From positions 1 to 58,608 of the forward strand of contig JAFVQT010000026.1 of NCBI GenBank assembly GCA_017504655.1: a stretch of 58,608 nucleotides of DNA, read 5' to 3'. Of the stretch, positions 15,851-25,480 are shown piece after piece. The position numbers and the translations under genes are program-made. The number at the start of each line of letters is the position of its first letter. The stretch's first letter is position 1. A model generated the notes under the pieces. That model had not been told where the DNA came from and did no database searches. It worked only from the letters and a program-made list of their open reading frames with translations. This DNA comes from Clostridia bacterium. GTDB taxonomy: Bacteria; Bacillota; Clostridia; Christensenellales; Borkfalkiaceae.

Positions 15851-17302
15851 ATGGAGTTTAAAAGGCTATTGGAGCAAATTGATTACTTAAAGATAAAGGG
15901 CGTGGCTCCCAAGGAGATAAACAAGGTTACCGATAGCTCAAAGGATGTTGAAAAGTCAAGTCTTTTTATATGCGTTAACGGTTGCAACGTCAAAGGAATC
16001 GATTTTATAAGGGAGGCTAAACAAAGAGGTTGCTCGGTTATCGTCAGTCAGGAGGAGGTTGAAACTGACTTGTGCCTTGTACTTGTTGAAGACGTCAAGA
16101 GGGCTGTTTCGCAAATTGCAAAAGCCTTTTACGGCAATCCTCAAGAGGATTTGAGGGTGGTAGGCGTTGTTGGGACAAACGGCAAGACAACGGTTTGTCA
16201 CGTTCTTTCAAAAATGCTATCAAGCGGTGGATACGAGGTGGGAATAACCGGTACGATAGGTACTTATTATAAAGGTAAGCAATACGACACAAAGCTTACT
16301 ACGCCGGGTTGCTTGAATTTGTATAAGCTGATTAGAGAAATGGCAGATGACGGCGTTGAGGTGCTTGTTATGGAGGTTTCTGCTCATGCAATTGACCAAA
16401 GGCGTATAGAGGGTATATCGTTTCACTCCTTAATTTTCACTAACTGTACAGAGGATCACCTTGATTATTTTGAAGATTTTGAAAGGTATAAGCTTACAAA
16501 AAAGAGTGTTTTTACAAGCGGTGTAAGTAAATATATGATAGTCAACAGCGATGATCAGGCGGGCAGAGAAATACTGTCAACAGCAGACGGAAAAATTATA
16601 ACCTACGGCATCGAAAACCCCGCAGACGTATTTGCAATTGACGTAAACGAGAGCGCATGCGGAATAGAATACGTAATAAACCTGTGCGATGCAATATACG
16701 ATATAAAAAGCAATCTTATAGGTAGGGTTAACGTGTATAATACCCTCGCGTGCTCTGCATGCTCGGCAGCATTCGGTATAAATATCCATACGATAGCAAA
16801 ATCTCTGCTAAATATTCCTCCGGTTGAGGGGCGTGCAGAGCCTATCGCAAGCGTTAGGGGATGCCAGGTTTTTATTGATTATGCGCATACCCCGGACGGA
16901 CTGCGGCAGACTCTTACTTCTATGAAAAAAATATGTAAGGGCAGGTTGTTTTGTCTTTTTGGCTGTGGGGGAAACAGAGAAAAGCAAAAGAGGTCGGTAA
17001 TGGGTAAAATATCAGGCAGTATAGCAGATTTTACCGTTATTACAGATGATAATCCGCGCTATGAGGACGAGTGTGCCATAATAAAGCAAATAGAAGAGGG
17101 TGTTATGTCTGTTACCCATAATTACATAACGATCAAGGACAGACGGAGCGCGATACAATACGCTCTTGACAAGGTCGGTAAAAACGACGTACTGCTTATT
17201 GCCGGAAAGGGAGCTGAGAAATATCAGGAAATTTTAGGCGAAAGAAGATATTTCAGCGATAAAGATGAGGTTTTAAGCTATTTGTCCTTAACGGAGGCGT
17301 AA
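15851..17302 (+). CDS. murE: UDP-MurNAc-tripeptide (meso-DAP) ligase
   Basis: Adds the third amino acid to the peptidoglycan stem. It has 483 residues: an N-terminal UDP-binding domain, the ATP-binding GTNGKTTVCHVLSKM (near residue 111) and a C-terminal domain with DNPRYEDE. The DNPR motif is the signature of meso-diaminopimelate-adding enzymes; lysine-adding relatives differ here. dapA and dapB lie elsewhere in this window, which fits. ATG with GAGG upstream. Its stop overlaps the ribosome site of mraY. Confidence 0.94.
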   Translation: MEFKRLLEQIDYLKIKGVAPKEINKVTDSSKDVEKSSLFICVNGCNVKGIDFIREAKQRGCSVIVSQEEVETDLCLVLVEDVKRAVSQIAKAFYGNPQEDLRVVGVVGTNGKTTVCHVLSKMLSSGGYEVGITGTIGTYYKGKQYDTKLTTPGCLNLYKLIREMADDGVEVLVMEVSAHAIDQRRIEGISFHSLIFTNCTEDHLDYFEDFERYKLTKKSVFTSGVSKYMIVNSDDQAGREILSTADGKIITYGIENPADVFAIDVNESACGIEYVINLCDAIYDIKSNLIGRVNVYNTLACSACSAAFGINIHTIAKSLLNIPPVEGRAEPIASVRGCQVFIDYAHTPDGLRQTLTSMKKICKGRLFCLFGCGGNREKQKRSVMGKISGSIADFTVITDDNPRYEDECAIIKQIEEGVMSVTHNYITIKDRRSAIQYALDKVGKNDVLLIAGKGAEKYQEILGERRYFSDKDEVLSYLSLTEA

Positions 17303-17305
17303 TTT

Positions 17306-18286
17306 TTGAAAGCATACCTGTCTTCATTTTTGGTAGCCATATGCTTTTCGGTTGCAATCGGCTACGTGCTTATACCTATACTTCGCAAGCTAAAATTAGG
17401 GCAAAGTATTTTAAACTACGTAACAGAGCATAATTATAAGAGCGGAACGCCAACTATGGGCGGGCTTATTTTTATATGCTCGTCAGTTGCCTCGTTTTTT
17501 ATTTTTGCCTGCGGAAGAAAATACTTGTCGCTGGTTTCTTTAGCGGTGGGACTGAGTTATATGTCGGTCGGAATTATCGACGACTATATCAAAATTAAGT
17601 TAAAGCATAATAAAGGTCTGGGCGGGTGGCAAAAGACCTTTTTTGAGCTTGTCATCGCTATTATTGTAGCGATTTTTGCTTGGCTGAGGGGCTTGACAGA
17701 GGTAAATATTCCGTTTACAAAGCTATCGGTGGATTTGGGAATCTGGTTTATCCCTATTTGCATACTCGTGTTTTTGGCAACGACAAACAGCGTTAATCTG
17801 ACCGACGGCTTAGACGGGCTTGCAGGCGGTGTAACGTATATTTTTTTTATGGCTTTAGGCGTTTTAATTTGTCTGCAAAGGCGCGGAATAAATGCCAATG
17901 CGTATTATTATGAATATGCTAATTTGTCTCTTTTTTGCTTTTCAATTTCGGGCGCGATAGTCGGTTATTTGCTGTATAACACTCATAAGGCGTCTGTCTT
18001 TATGGGAGATACAGGCTCACTCGCGTTGGGCGGACTCGTTGCAATACTTTCTATAGTAAGCGGAAATTTACTTTTTATCCCGGTTATAGGTATAATTTAC
18101 GTGCTCTCTAGCATATCCGTAATAATGCAGGTTGCATATTATAAAAAAACTAAAAAGAGAATATTTTTAATGGCCCCCTTACATCATCATTTTCAGCATA
18201 AAGGCTATGATGAAAGCAAAATTGCAATTGCATATAAGTTGGCTACTCTTTTTTTAGGGTTAATCTGTATAATTTCATATTTATAG
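17306..18286 (+). CDS. mraY: Phospho-MurNAc-pentapeptide transferase
   Basis: Integral membrane enzyme that makes lipid I from UDP-MurNAc-pentapeptide and undecaprenyl phosphate. It has 326 residues and about ten helices. Conserved aspartates are in VGIIDDYIKIK (near residue 92) and NLTDGLDGLAGG (near 168). The VFMGDTGSLALGG and APLHHHFQ motifs are also intact. The start is TTG (17306) with GGAGG eight bases upstream, three bases after the murE stop. Confidence 0.95.
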   Translation: MKAYLSSFLVAICFSVAIGYVLIPILRKLKLGQSILNYVTEHNYKSGTPTMGGLIFICSSVASFFIFACGRKYLSLVSLAVGLSYMSVGIIDDYIKIKLKHNKGLGGWQKTFFELVIAIIVAIFAWLRGLTEVNIPFTKLSVDLGIWFIPICILVFLATTNSVNLTDGLDGLAGGVTYIFFMALGVLICLQRRGINANAYYYEYANLSLFCFSISGAIVGYLLYNTHKASVFMGDTGSLALGGLVAILSIVSGNLLFIPVIGIIYVLSSISVIMQVAYYKKTKKRIFLMAPLHHHFQHKGYDESKIAIAYKLATLFLGLICIISYL

Positions 18287-18296
18287 CGGAGGAGAT

Positions 18297-19643
18297 ATGT
18301 ATTTAAAAAAAGATAAATTTTTGGTAGTCGGCATGTCTAAAAGCGGAACTGCCTGCGCTGAGTTTTTGCTTAAAAGGGGTGCGGTATGCTACGTGTATGA
18401 CGATAGCGACAGTCCAAAAATTGCCGAGATATGTACGGGAATACAAAATTGCGGTGGAGTATGGGTAGGTAAAAAAGAGGTTTACGATCTCTTAAACGAA
18501 ATAGACGTTTTAGTTTTGAGCCCCGGTGTTGCCATAGATCACGATTTGCCGATAAGGGCGAGAAAGCTTGGCAAGAGAATAATTGGCGAAATGGAGCTTG
18601 CATATAATTTTTGCAAATCGCCGATTATTGCGGTTACGGGCACTAACGGAAAAACAACTACTTGCACGATGATAGATTCGGTGCTTAAAAATGCCGATAT
18701 AAGCACCGTTCTTTGCGGAAATATCGGCAAACCGCTGATTTCTACCGTTGACGGACTAAAAGGCAACGAGATTATGGTTGTGGAAGCATCCAGCTTTCAG
18801 CTGGAAACCGCGAGTGCGTTTACACCTCACGTAGCAGTGATTACAAACGTTACCCCCGACCATCTCTCCCGCCATTACAACATGGAAAACTACGTGTTTG
18901 TAAAGAGCAGAATATTAGCTAATCTTAAGGAAAGTGAGTATGCAGTGCTTTGCTACGACGATCCTTTAGTTCAAAGGCTCGCTGAAAAAACAAGGGCAAA
19001 AATTCTTTATTTTTCTGCAAAAACTCAAGTAAACGGCAGTTACGTTGAGGATGGGAAAATCTATTTCAAGGGAGAGGCCGTAGCTAAATTGGACGACTTG
19101 CCGATTAAAGGCGAGCATAACATTTTAAATTTTTTAGCAACCCTCTGCGTTGCAAAAGCGATGGGGCTTTCTTGCGACGATGCAGTAGACGGTATAAAGC
19201 AATTCAAGGGCGTAAAGCATAGAATACAGCACGTAGCGACTGTAAACGGCGTTGAATACGTTAACGATTCAAAGGCAACTAATATAGACGCAACGTGTAA
19301 GGCAATAGATTCTATGTCAAGGCCAACCGTGCTGATACTTGGCGGTAAAGACAAGGGCATAGCCTTTGACGGAATGTTTGAAAAAATTAAAAACAGCAGG
19401 GTAAAGAGCGTCGTCGTCACGGGGGAGAGCCGTTATAGGCTTTTAGACAGTGCCAAAAAGGTAGAATACGGCAATGTGTCTATGACAGAGGATTTTTACA
19501 GAGCAATAGATTTGGCAAGGCTTTTGGCGAGCGAGGGTGACTGCGTGCTTTTAAGTCCGTCATGCAGTAGCTTTGATAAATTTAACGATTTTGAGCACAG
19601 AGGAGATGAGTTTATACGTTACGTGGAGAGCTTTAATGGATAA
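18297..19643 (+). CDS. murD: UDP-MurNAc-L-alanine:D-glutamate ligase
   Basis: Adds D-glutamate (the product of MurI) to UDP-MurNAc-L-Ala. It has 448 residues, with an N-terminal Rossmann-like domain (VVGMSKSGTACAEFLLKRG), ATP loop VTGTNGKTTTCTMID (near residue 115) and the C-terminal LLSPSCSSFDKF segment typical of MurD. ATG behind GGAGGAG. The last eight bases overlap the ftsW start (ATGGATAA). Confidence 0.95.
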   Translation: MYLKKDKFLVVGMSKSGTACAEFLLKRGAVCYVYDDSDSPKIAEICTGIQNCGGVWVGKKEVYDLLNEIDVLVLSPGVAIDHDLPIRARKLGKRIIGEMELAYNFCKSPIIAVTGTNGKTTTCTMIDSVLKNADISTVLCGNIGKPLISTVDGLKGNEIMVVEASSFQLETASAFTPHVAVITNVTPDHLSRHYNMENYVFVKSRILANLKESEYAVLCYDDPLVQRLAEKTRAKILYFSAKTQVNGSYVEDGKIYFKGEAVAKLDDLPIKGEHNILNFLATLCVAKAMGLSCDDAVDGIKQFKGVKHRIQHVATVNGVEYVNDSKATNIDATCKAIDSMSRPTVLILGGKDKGIAFDGMFEKIKNSRVKSVVVTGESRYRLLDSAKKVEYGNVSMTEDFYRAIDLARLLASEGDCVLLSPSCSSFDKFNDFEHRGDEFIRYVESFNG

Positions 19644-20763
19644 AACAAATTTGCTTGGTACATACGGCACAGAAGGGCAAAGAAGCAAAAGGAGAGGAGA
19701 TTTTCCCCTCCTTTTTTCGGTAATTACTCTTACACTCATAGGCTTGGTTTTCGTTTATTCTGCAAGCAAATATTCGTCGGAGATAACCTACGGTAATGAG
19801 TATTACGTTGCAGGTAAGCATTTAGTTGGCTTACTTTTAGGCTACGTAGCAATGCTTTTCAGCTCGCAATTTGATTACAGAAGATACAAAAAAATAGCAA
19901 TTGTTGCAATATCGGTTTCAGTTTTATTGCTACTGCTTGTTTTTACTCCGTTGGGCTTTTCAAATTACGGTGCTACAAGATGGATAAAAGTAGGCGGAAT
20001 AACTGTTCAACCCTCCGAGCTTGCAAAGGTTTGTTACGTGCTTTTCGTAGCCTCGTACTTCGATAAAAATCCAACAAGGGCAAAATCCCTATTGGGTGTT
20101 TTACCCGTAATCGGCGTTGGCGGTGTTATCTGCGTTTGTATCATTTTAGAGCCCAATATGTCGATAACCGTTTGCTTTGGACTTTTAATGCTTACATTGC
20201 TTTTTATATCGGGTATGAAATTCAGCCATTTTTGCATAGTGCTGGCACCTATAGTGGCTTGCGTACCGCTTTTAATAATTGCAGAGCCGTATAGACTGAA
20301 CAGGCTTTCAGCCTTTTTAAATCCTTGGGCATCGCCTAAAGGTGAGGGCTATCAGCTTATTCAGTCGCTTTATGCACTGGGGTCAGGAGGATGGTTTGGC
20401 GTAGGACTTTTCAACTCAAGACAAAAGCTCAGGTTTTTACCGTTTTCCGAAAGCGATTTCATACTTGCCGTTATAGGTGAGGAGGTCGGCTTTGTAGGGG
20501 TTACTGTGCTGTTTTTTCTGATTGCGTTTACAGTGATAAGGGGTGTAAAAATAGGTATTGAGAGCAGAGATTATTTTGGGTTTATTCTGTCCGTCGGAAT
20601 ATCGTCGGTAATGGGGATTCAGTCGCTTGTCAATGCGCTCGTTGTAACGGGTAGTATACCCCCTACGGGTCTGCCGTTACCGCTGATATCTGCAGGAAAC
20701 ACCTCGCTGATTACCTTTTTATTTGCATACGGAATAGTCTTTAACGTGTCAAAAAGGCGGTAA
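19636..20763 (+). CDS. ftsW: SEDS peptidoglycan glycosyltransferase FtsW
   Basis: Septal lipid II polymerase that works with FtsI. It has 375 residues and about ten helices. It contains the SEDS signature GSGGWFGVGLFNSRQKLRFLP followed by SESDFILAVIGEEVGFVG, and a late TGLPLPLISAGNTSL segment. I chose ATG 19636, which has GGAGAG six bases upstream and overlaps the end of murD; a longer reading from 19573 would start inside murD without a ribosome site. Confidence 0.92.
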   Translation: MDKTNLLGTYGTEGQRSKRRGDFPLLFSVITLTLIGLVFVYSASKYSSEITYGNEYYVAGKHLVGLLLGYVAMLFSSQFDYRRYKKIAIVAISVSVLLLLLVFTPLGFSNYGATRWIKVGGITVQPSELAKVCYVLFVASYFDKNPTRAKSLLGVLPVIGVGGVICVCIILEPNMSITVCFGLLMLTLLFISGMKFSHFCIVLAPIVACVPLLIIAEPYRLNRLSAFLNPWASPKGEGYQLIQSLYALGSGGWFGVGLFNSRQKLRFLPFSESDFILAVIGEEVGFVGVTVLFFLIAFTVIRGVKIGIESRDYFGFILSVGISSVMGIQSLVNALVVTGSIPPTGLPLPLISAGNTSLITFLFAYGIVFNVSKRR

Positions 20764-20813
20764 CCTTTTATCTTGTAATATCATAAGATGAAATATCTCT
20801 ATACGGAGGAAAA

Positions 20814-22073
20814 ATGGAAAAGTTTATAATAAACGGAGGCAATAAGCTCTGTGGAAGGTTTACCGTTCAATCTGCAAAAAACTCGATATTGCCTTTGATT
20901 TCTGCAAGTATTATCAAAAGCGGAAAAACGAGAATACTCAGATGTCCAAAAATAAACGACGTAATTGTTATGTGTGAAATTATAAGGTCGCTTGGTGGAA
21001 GCTATGAGTTTGACGGGGATGTACTTTTACTCGATACCGAAAAGGTAAGCAGTTGGGTTATGCCAAAGCAATTAACTCAGGAAATAAGAGCCTCGCTATT
21101 TACAGTCGGAGCGCTGATTTGCAGGTTTGGATACGCATCAATTTATATGCCGGGTGGGTGCAATATAGGCGAGAGACCTATAGACATACACGTGGACGGA
21201 CTGAGGGCGATAGGGGTAAACGTTACCGAAAATGAAGAGAGGATTTTTAGCGGTAACAGGCTTTTAGCAAGAGAGGTCACGCTTAGATTTCCGAGTGTAG
21301 GCGCAACCGAAAACCTTATGATGGCGTCGCTCAGAGCCAAGGGAATAACCGTTTTAAAAAACTGCGCTAAAGAGCCTGAAATCGTAGATTTACAAAGGTA
21401 TTTAAATTTAATAGGCGCAAAAATCAGCGGAGCGGGCACCGGCGTTATAAAAATAGAAGGGGGCATAACGCCTTGCAAGGAGGATGTTGAGTTTTTACCG
21501 TCGTCAGACAGGATAGAATTGGGCACTGTATTATATGCAGCGGCAAGCGTGGGCGGAGAATTGGAGATAGAGAGTGAGGAAATAAAAAATTCGGACTTTA
21601 TAAGCAAACTTTTTAAAAATAACGCTTGCAAAATACATAATATTAATGGTAATATATATTATATAGGGTTTTCTCGCCCTGCGGTCGGTTTTGGCAGAGT
21701 GGCTACCGGGCCATACCCGGAATTTCCAACCGATTTACAGCCTCAGTTAACTGCTTGCGCATGCTCTTCAGTAGGTGTTACAGCCGTTATAGAAAGGGTT
21801 TTCCCAAATAGGTTTGCTTACGTAGAACAGCTCCGTCTGTTCGGTGCAAGAGCAGACGTGTTTGCCAACGCTTGCATTATTGAGGGGGGAAGGCTTCACG
21901 GCGCAAAGGTCACCGCTGGCGATTTGAGAGGCGGTGCATCGCTTATAATCGGTGCGCTTTCTGCAGAGGGAGAATCTGAAATCCGCAACGTTTCACACGT
22001 TGACAGAGGCTATTATAAGTTAGAGGATAAGCTCTCTGCGTTAGGTGCAAAAATAAGACGGGAGAGATATTGA
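20814..22073 (+). CDS. murA: UDP-GlcNAc 1-carboxyvinyltransferase
   Basis: First committed step of peptidoglycan synthesis (enolpyruvyl transfer to UDP-GlcNAc). It has 419 residues. The N-terminal KNSILPLISA and the catalytic loop MPGGCNIGERPIDIHVDGL with Cys116 are present, so the enzyme should be of the fosfomycin-sensitive type. It sits where murG or murC usually lies in dcw clusters. ATG with GGAGG six bases upstream. Confidence 0.95.
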   Translation: MEKFIINGGNKLCGRFTVQSAKNSILPLISASIIKSGKTRILRCPKINDVIVMCEIIRSLGGSYEFDGDVLLLDTEKVSSWVMPKQLTQEIRASLFTVGALICRFGYASIYMPGGCNIGERPIDIHVDGLRAIGVNVTENEERIFSGNRLLAREVTLRFPSVGATENLMMASLRAKGITVLKNCAKEPEIVDLQRYLNLIGAKISGAGTGVIKIEGGITPCKEDVEFLPSSDRIELGTVLYAAASVGGELEIESEEIKNSDFISKLFKNNACKIHNINGNIYYIGFSRPAVGFGRVATGPYPEFPTDLQPQLTACACSSVGVTAVIERVFPNRFAYVEQLRLFGARADVFANACIIEGGRLHGAKVTAGDLRGGASLIIGALSAEGESEIRNVSHVDRGYYKLEDKLSALGAKIRRERY

Positions 22074-22086
22074 TACGGAGAAGAAT

Positions 22087-22902
22087 ATGAAACACAAAGG
22101 TATAATCCTGATCAGCACGGTTACGGTGTTTATCTTGGCTACGGTGCTGTCGCTCGTTTGGCTGTTTAAGATAAGGCACGTGGAGATATCCGTCGTTGCA
22201 GAGGTTTCTCAAGAGATTGAAACGTACGAAAAGGTAAATGCTGTTATAGAGGCTAACTATAAGGGGAAATCGTTTTTCAGCGTAAGTGAGGATGACGTTA
22301 AGGCAAAGCTTTGTCAAGACCCGTACTTAAACGTAAAAAGCGTTAAAAAGGTTTTTCCGGACAGGTTGCAGATAGAGGTTAGTAAAAGAAAAGAAAGATT
22401 TGCATTTTCTTATAATTCGGAGTATTACGTAACGGACAGCGAATACTATCTTCTTAAAAAGGTTACAAGTGAAGATCAGCTTGGCGAGGGGATAATTAAA
22501 ATATTCTTGGAGCAAATAACAATCGACGTTGAAACCTTGGTTTTAGGGCAAAAGATAGGCGCGGAAAACGGCGCGTTGGTAGGATATATGACGGAGATAT
22601 TTTCAAGATTTTCTGACGGGCTAAATTTAATCGAAGGCGTTACGGTAATGGGTGCTAAAAACTGGATAAGATTTAACACCAAAACGGGTGTAGTAATAGA
22701 ATTTTCGTTTAGTCCGTCAAATCCTACGGTATCCGAAGGCGAGCAGTCCGCTGAGGCTACTGCTCTCGTTGGAAAGGCGAGCGAGGTGGAGTCGGCTTAT
22801 CACGGGCTAAGCGAATACCAAAAGAGAAACGGCTATTTGCTCGTTTACACTAAGGCTAACGGAGAAATAGCAATAGAACACGTTACAGAGCACGCTGTAT
22901 AA
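22087..22902 (+). CDS. ftsQ: Cell division protein FtsQ/DivIB
   Basis: A 271-residue bitopic protein with an N-terminal membrane helix (residues 5-27) and a POTRA-like domain (about 28-100, including VKSVKKVFPDRLQIEVSKRK). A beta domain and a charged C-terminal region follow. It forms the FtsQ-FtsL-FtsB/DivIC bridge at the septum. Its position between murA and ftsA supports the call. ATG 14 bases after the murA stop, behind a weak GGAG. Confidence 0.88.
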   Translation: MKHKGIILISTVTVFILATVLSLVWLFKIRHVEISVVAEVSQEIETYEKVNAVIEANYKGKSFFSVSEDDVKAKLCQDPYLNVKSVKKVFPDRLQIEVSKRKERFAFSYNSEYYVTDSEYYLLKKVTSEDQLGEGIIKIFLEQITIDVETLVLGQKIGAENGALVGYMTEIFSRFSDGLNLIEGVTVMGAKNWIRFNTKTGVVIEFSFSPSNPTVSEGEQSAEATALVGKASEVESAYHGLSEYQKRNGYLLVYTKANGEIAIEHVTEHAV

Positions 22903-22916
22903 CACGCGAGGGAAAA

Positions 22917-24044
22917 ATGGCATTTAAGGGTGTTACAATTTTAGATATAGGCTCTTTTGCGATAACCGCATTGGCGGGCGAAAGGGGGGTAAATAATACG
23001 TTTGCAGTCAAGGGACAAGCCGTCAGACAATACGAAGGCTTTGCTGAGGGTAAATTCTTTGACGAGCAGGATTTAGAGCAGGCTATAACCGAGGCGGTAT
23101 CAGACGTTTCGGGCGTTTTGGGTGAGCAAATCGGCGAGATTTACGTAAGCGTTCCGGGCGTATTTATCAATCTTGAAAACAAGAGGTATAAAATATCTCT
23201 CGGCAAGCCCAGAAGAATTAAGCAGAAGGATGTTGACAGCTTATTAAGCGAGGGTAAGGCTAAGGTTGAGGGCGACGGCTACGAGGTTATAGGCTGTAGC
23301 GAAATTTACTTTGCCTTAGACGATAACAGAAGGGTGGTAAGCCCGGTTGGAGTGGTATCTTCACTTTTAGGTGGAGCAATTACATATTATCTTTGTGAAA
23401 GAGAGTTTACGGATAAAATCCGCAGAATTTTACATAGGCTTAAGATAAAGGACGTTAAGTTTGTATTTGTCGGTCAGGCTGAGGGTGAATATCTTTTAAG
23501 CAGAGAGGATAGAGAATTTCCGTCCCTTATCATTGACGTGGGATATATCACGTCCGAGATTACCTTGCATTTAGGCAACGGCATTTTAGCCGAATGCTGT
23601 GACGATTTTGGCGGTGGATACCTTACCTATTATATGCTCAGAGATTTTGGGCTTACCGTCAAGGATGCCGAGCTTTTAAAAAGAGAAATCAACTTTGCTC
23701 ACAGTCTTTCAAACAGAGCGGTTTACTCAATTAACTCGGACGAGGGTGAATTGCAATTTCCATGCGATAAAGTAAACGAAATTGCTTTGGACGCAGTAGA
23801 CGGCTTTGCCGGCTTCGTTACGGAATTTATTGAAGAAAACGCATCTTCTTTTGCGGAAAATCTTAGAATTTATCTTACGGGCGGGGGGCTTTCTTATCTG
23901 AGAGGAATAAAATCTCATCTCTCGGCAAGGCTCGGTTCTCAGGTAGAAATTTTAACGCCTAAGGTTCCAATGCATTCCAGACCGGACGAATCGTCGGTTT
24001 TTGCAATGCTTAGCTATGCTTTAAAGGATAGGGAAAGGAGATAA
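22917..24044 (+). CDS. ftsA: Divergent FtsA-like protein lacking the membrane-targeting tail
   Basis: Actin-fold protein in the ftsA slot directly before ftsZ. The phosphate-1 loop ILDIGSFAITALAGE, a 1C-type domain (SVPGVFINLENKRYKIS) and the adenosine motif YLTGGGLSYLRGI are recognisable. The phosphate-2 loop reads DVGYITSEITL instead of the usual DIGGGTT type. The protein has 375 residues and stops at LKDRERR, just where FtsA proteins normally continue with a linker and the amphipathic helix that binds the membrane. So it may not anchor FtsZ alone. No sign of a frameshift was found in the 32 bases before ftsZ. Confidence 0.82.
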   Translation: MAFKGVTILDIGSFAITALAGERGVNNTFAVKGQAVRQYEGFAEGKFFDEQDLEQAITEAVSDVSGVLGEQIGEIYVSVPGVFINLENKRYKISLGKPRRIKQKDVDSLLSEGKAKVEGDGYEVIGCSEIYFALDDNRRVVSPVGVVSSLLGGAITYYLCEREFTDKIRRILHRLKIKDVKFVFVGQAEGEYLLSREDREFPSLIIDVGYITSEITLHLGNGILAECCDDFGGGYLTYYMLRDFGLTVKDAELLKREINFAHSLSNRAVYSINSDEGELQFPCDKVNEIALDAVDGFAGFVTEFIEENASSFAENLRIYLTGGGLSYLRGIKSHLSARLGSQVEILTPKVPMHSRPDESSVFAMLSYALKDRERR

Positions 24045-24076
24045 AACCTTATACTTCGGAGGAAGAAATTACTTTT

Positions 24077-25387
24077 ATGATAGATTTTAATGCTTTTTAC
24101 AATCAGCCTGACGAAACGGTTGAAAATATTAGGCTTTGCAATATAAAGGTTATGGGTGTTGGCGGAGCAGGAAATAACGCCGTAAACAGAATGATAGATT
24201 CCGGTATTATGAGCGCTGAATTTATAGCCGTTAATACCGACAGGCAAGCTCTTATGATGTCTAAGGTGTCACCCGAAAACAGGATTGCCATCGGTAAAAA
24301 TTTAACCGGTGGGCTTGGCGCGGGCTCAGACCCCGAAATTGGAGCAAACGCAGCAGAAGAGTCAAGAGAAGAGATTGAAAGGGCTCTTGAGGGTGTAAAT
24401 CTGCTCTTTATAACCGCAGGTATGGGTGGAGGAACGGGCACCGGTGCAGCACCGGTTATTGCAAGAATTGCGAAGGCAAAGGGCTGTCTTACGGTTGCAG
24501 TGGTTACAAAGCCGTTTGAATTTGAGGGTAAGCGCAGACTGCAAAACGCAATGAAGGGTATTGCGAATCTCAGAAAGTACGTTGACACTATGGTTATAAT
24601 ACCTAACGATAAGCTTTTAAGCTCACTCTCTCAAGACGTTTCTATGCTGGATGCGTTAAAGTTTGCAGACGACACGTTGCGTCAGGGTATATGCGGTATA
24701 TCAGACCTTATTGCAACCCCTGCGCTTATCAATTTGGATTTTGCCGACGTAAAGACGATTATTAAAGACCAAGGCCTTGCGCACATGGGCGTTGGCAGAG
24801 CAAAGGGCGAAAACAAGGTTATAAATGCTGCGAGAAAGGCTATTAACAGTCCTTTGCTTGAAACGACGATTGAGGGGGCAAAGGGTGTTATTTTAAACGT
24901 TACCGGCGGAACGGATATGACTCTCAGTCAAGTTACTGAAATTACTAAAATAGTAAGAGAAACCGTTGACGACTCGTCTGCCAATATTATTTTCGGTGCA
25001 AACATAAGAGAAGATTACGAGGACGAGATAGAAATTACAGTAATTGCAACGGGATTTGATTATAAAGAGCAAAGCGTAAGACCTACTCAATTTGCTTATC
25101 AACAGCCTTTGAGAGAGCCTCAGCCTGCAGTAAGGGAGGAAATTCAACGATCTGTCAAAGAGGACGTACCCGAAATTACCCGGCAAACAGAGCAAGAGCC
25201 TGAGCAAGAGGCAATAAAAGTACCAAGTCAGAAAATTGAAGAAAACGTTATTCCTACCGTCAATAAGCCGGGGGCATACGATTTTTCAGAATTTGAGTTG
25301 GATTTAGATGAAGAAGACAGTGAAAAAGAGTCAGAGGACGACGGGCTTCCAATGTTTATGAGAAGACTTTTTGAAAAAGAACAGTAA
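24077..25387 (+). CDS. ftsZ: Cell division protein FtsZ
   Basis: Tubulin-like GTPase that forms the Z ring. It has 436 residues. VMGVGGAGNNAVNRM near residue 30, the GTP loop GMGGGTGTGAAPV near 115 and the T7-loop region NLDFADVK are intact. After residue 330 comes an acidic, glutamine-rich linker of about 85 residues. The conserved C-terminal peptide is GLPMFMRRLFEKE, which would bind FtsA, SepF or EzrA. ATG with GGAGGA upstream; last gene of the dcw cluster and followed by a hairpin terminator. Confidence 0.97.
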   Translation: MIDFNAFYNQPDETVENIRLCNIKVMGVGGAGNNAVNRMIDSGIMSAEFIAVNTDRQALMMSKVSPENRIAIGKNLTGGLGAGSDPEIGANAAEESREEIERALEGVNLLFITAGMGGGTGTGAAPVIARIAKAKGCLTVAVVTKPFEFEGKRRLQNAMKGIANLRKYVDTMVIIPNDKLLSSLSQDVSMLDALKFADDTLRQGICGISDLIATPALINLDFADVKTIIKDQGLAHMGVGRAKGENKVINAARKAINSPLLETTIEGAKGVILNVTGGTDMTLSQVTEITKIVRETVDDSSANIIFGANIREDYEDEIEITVIATGFDYKEQSVRPTQFAYQQPLREPQPAVREEIQRSVKEDVPEITRQTEQEPEQEAIKVPSQKIEENVIPTVNKPGAYDFSEFELDLDEEDSEKESEDDGLPMFMRRLFEKEQ

Positions 25388-25390
25388 AAT

Positions 25391-25416
25391 AAGCCACGGC
25401 ATTGCCGTGGCTTTTA
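25391..25416 (+). terminator. Terminator of the dcw cluster
   Basis: Perfect 10-bp stem AAGCCACGGC / GCCGTGGCTT with a three-base loop, then TTTTAT. The T run is short. Confidence 0.65.
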
Positions 25417-25480
25417 TAAATATAAAAGTTAAATTTTACATTTTTAAAAATGTTTTACGTATGTTGGCTATAAAAGCGCG

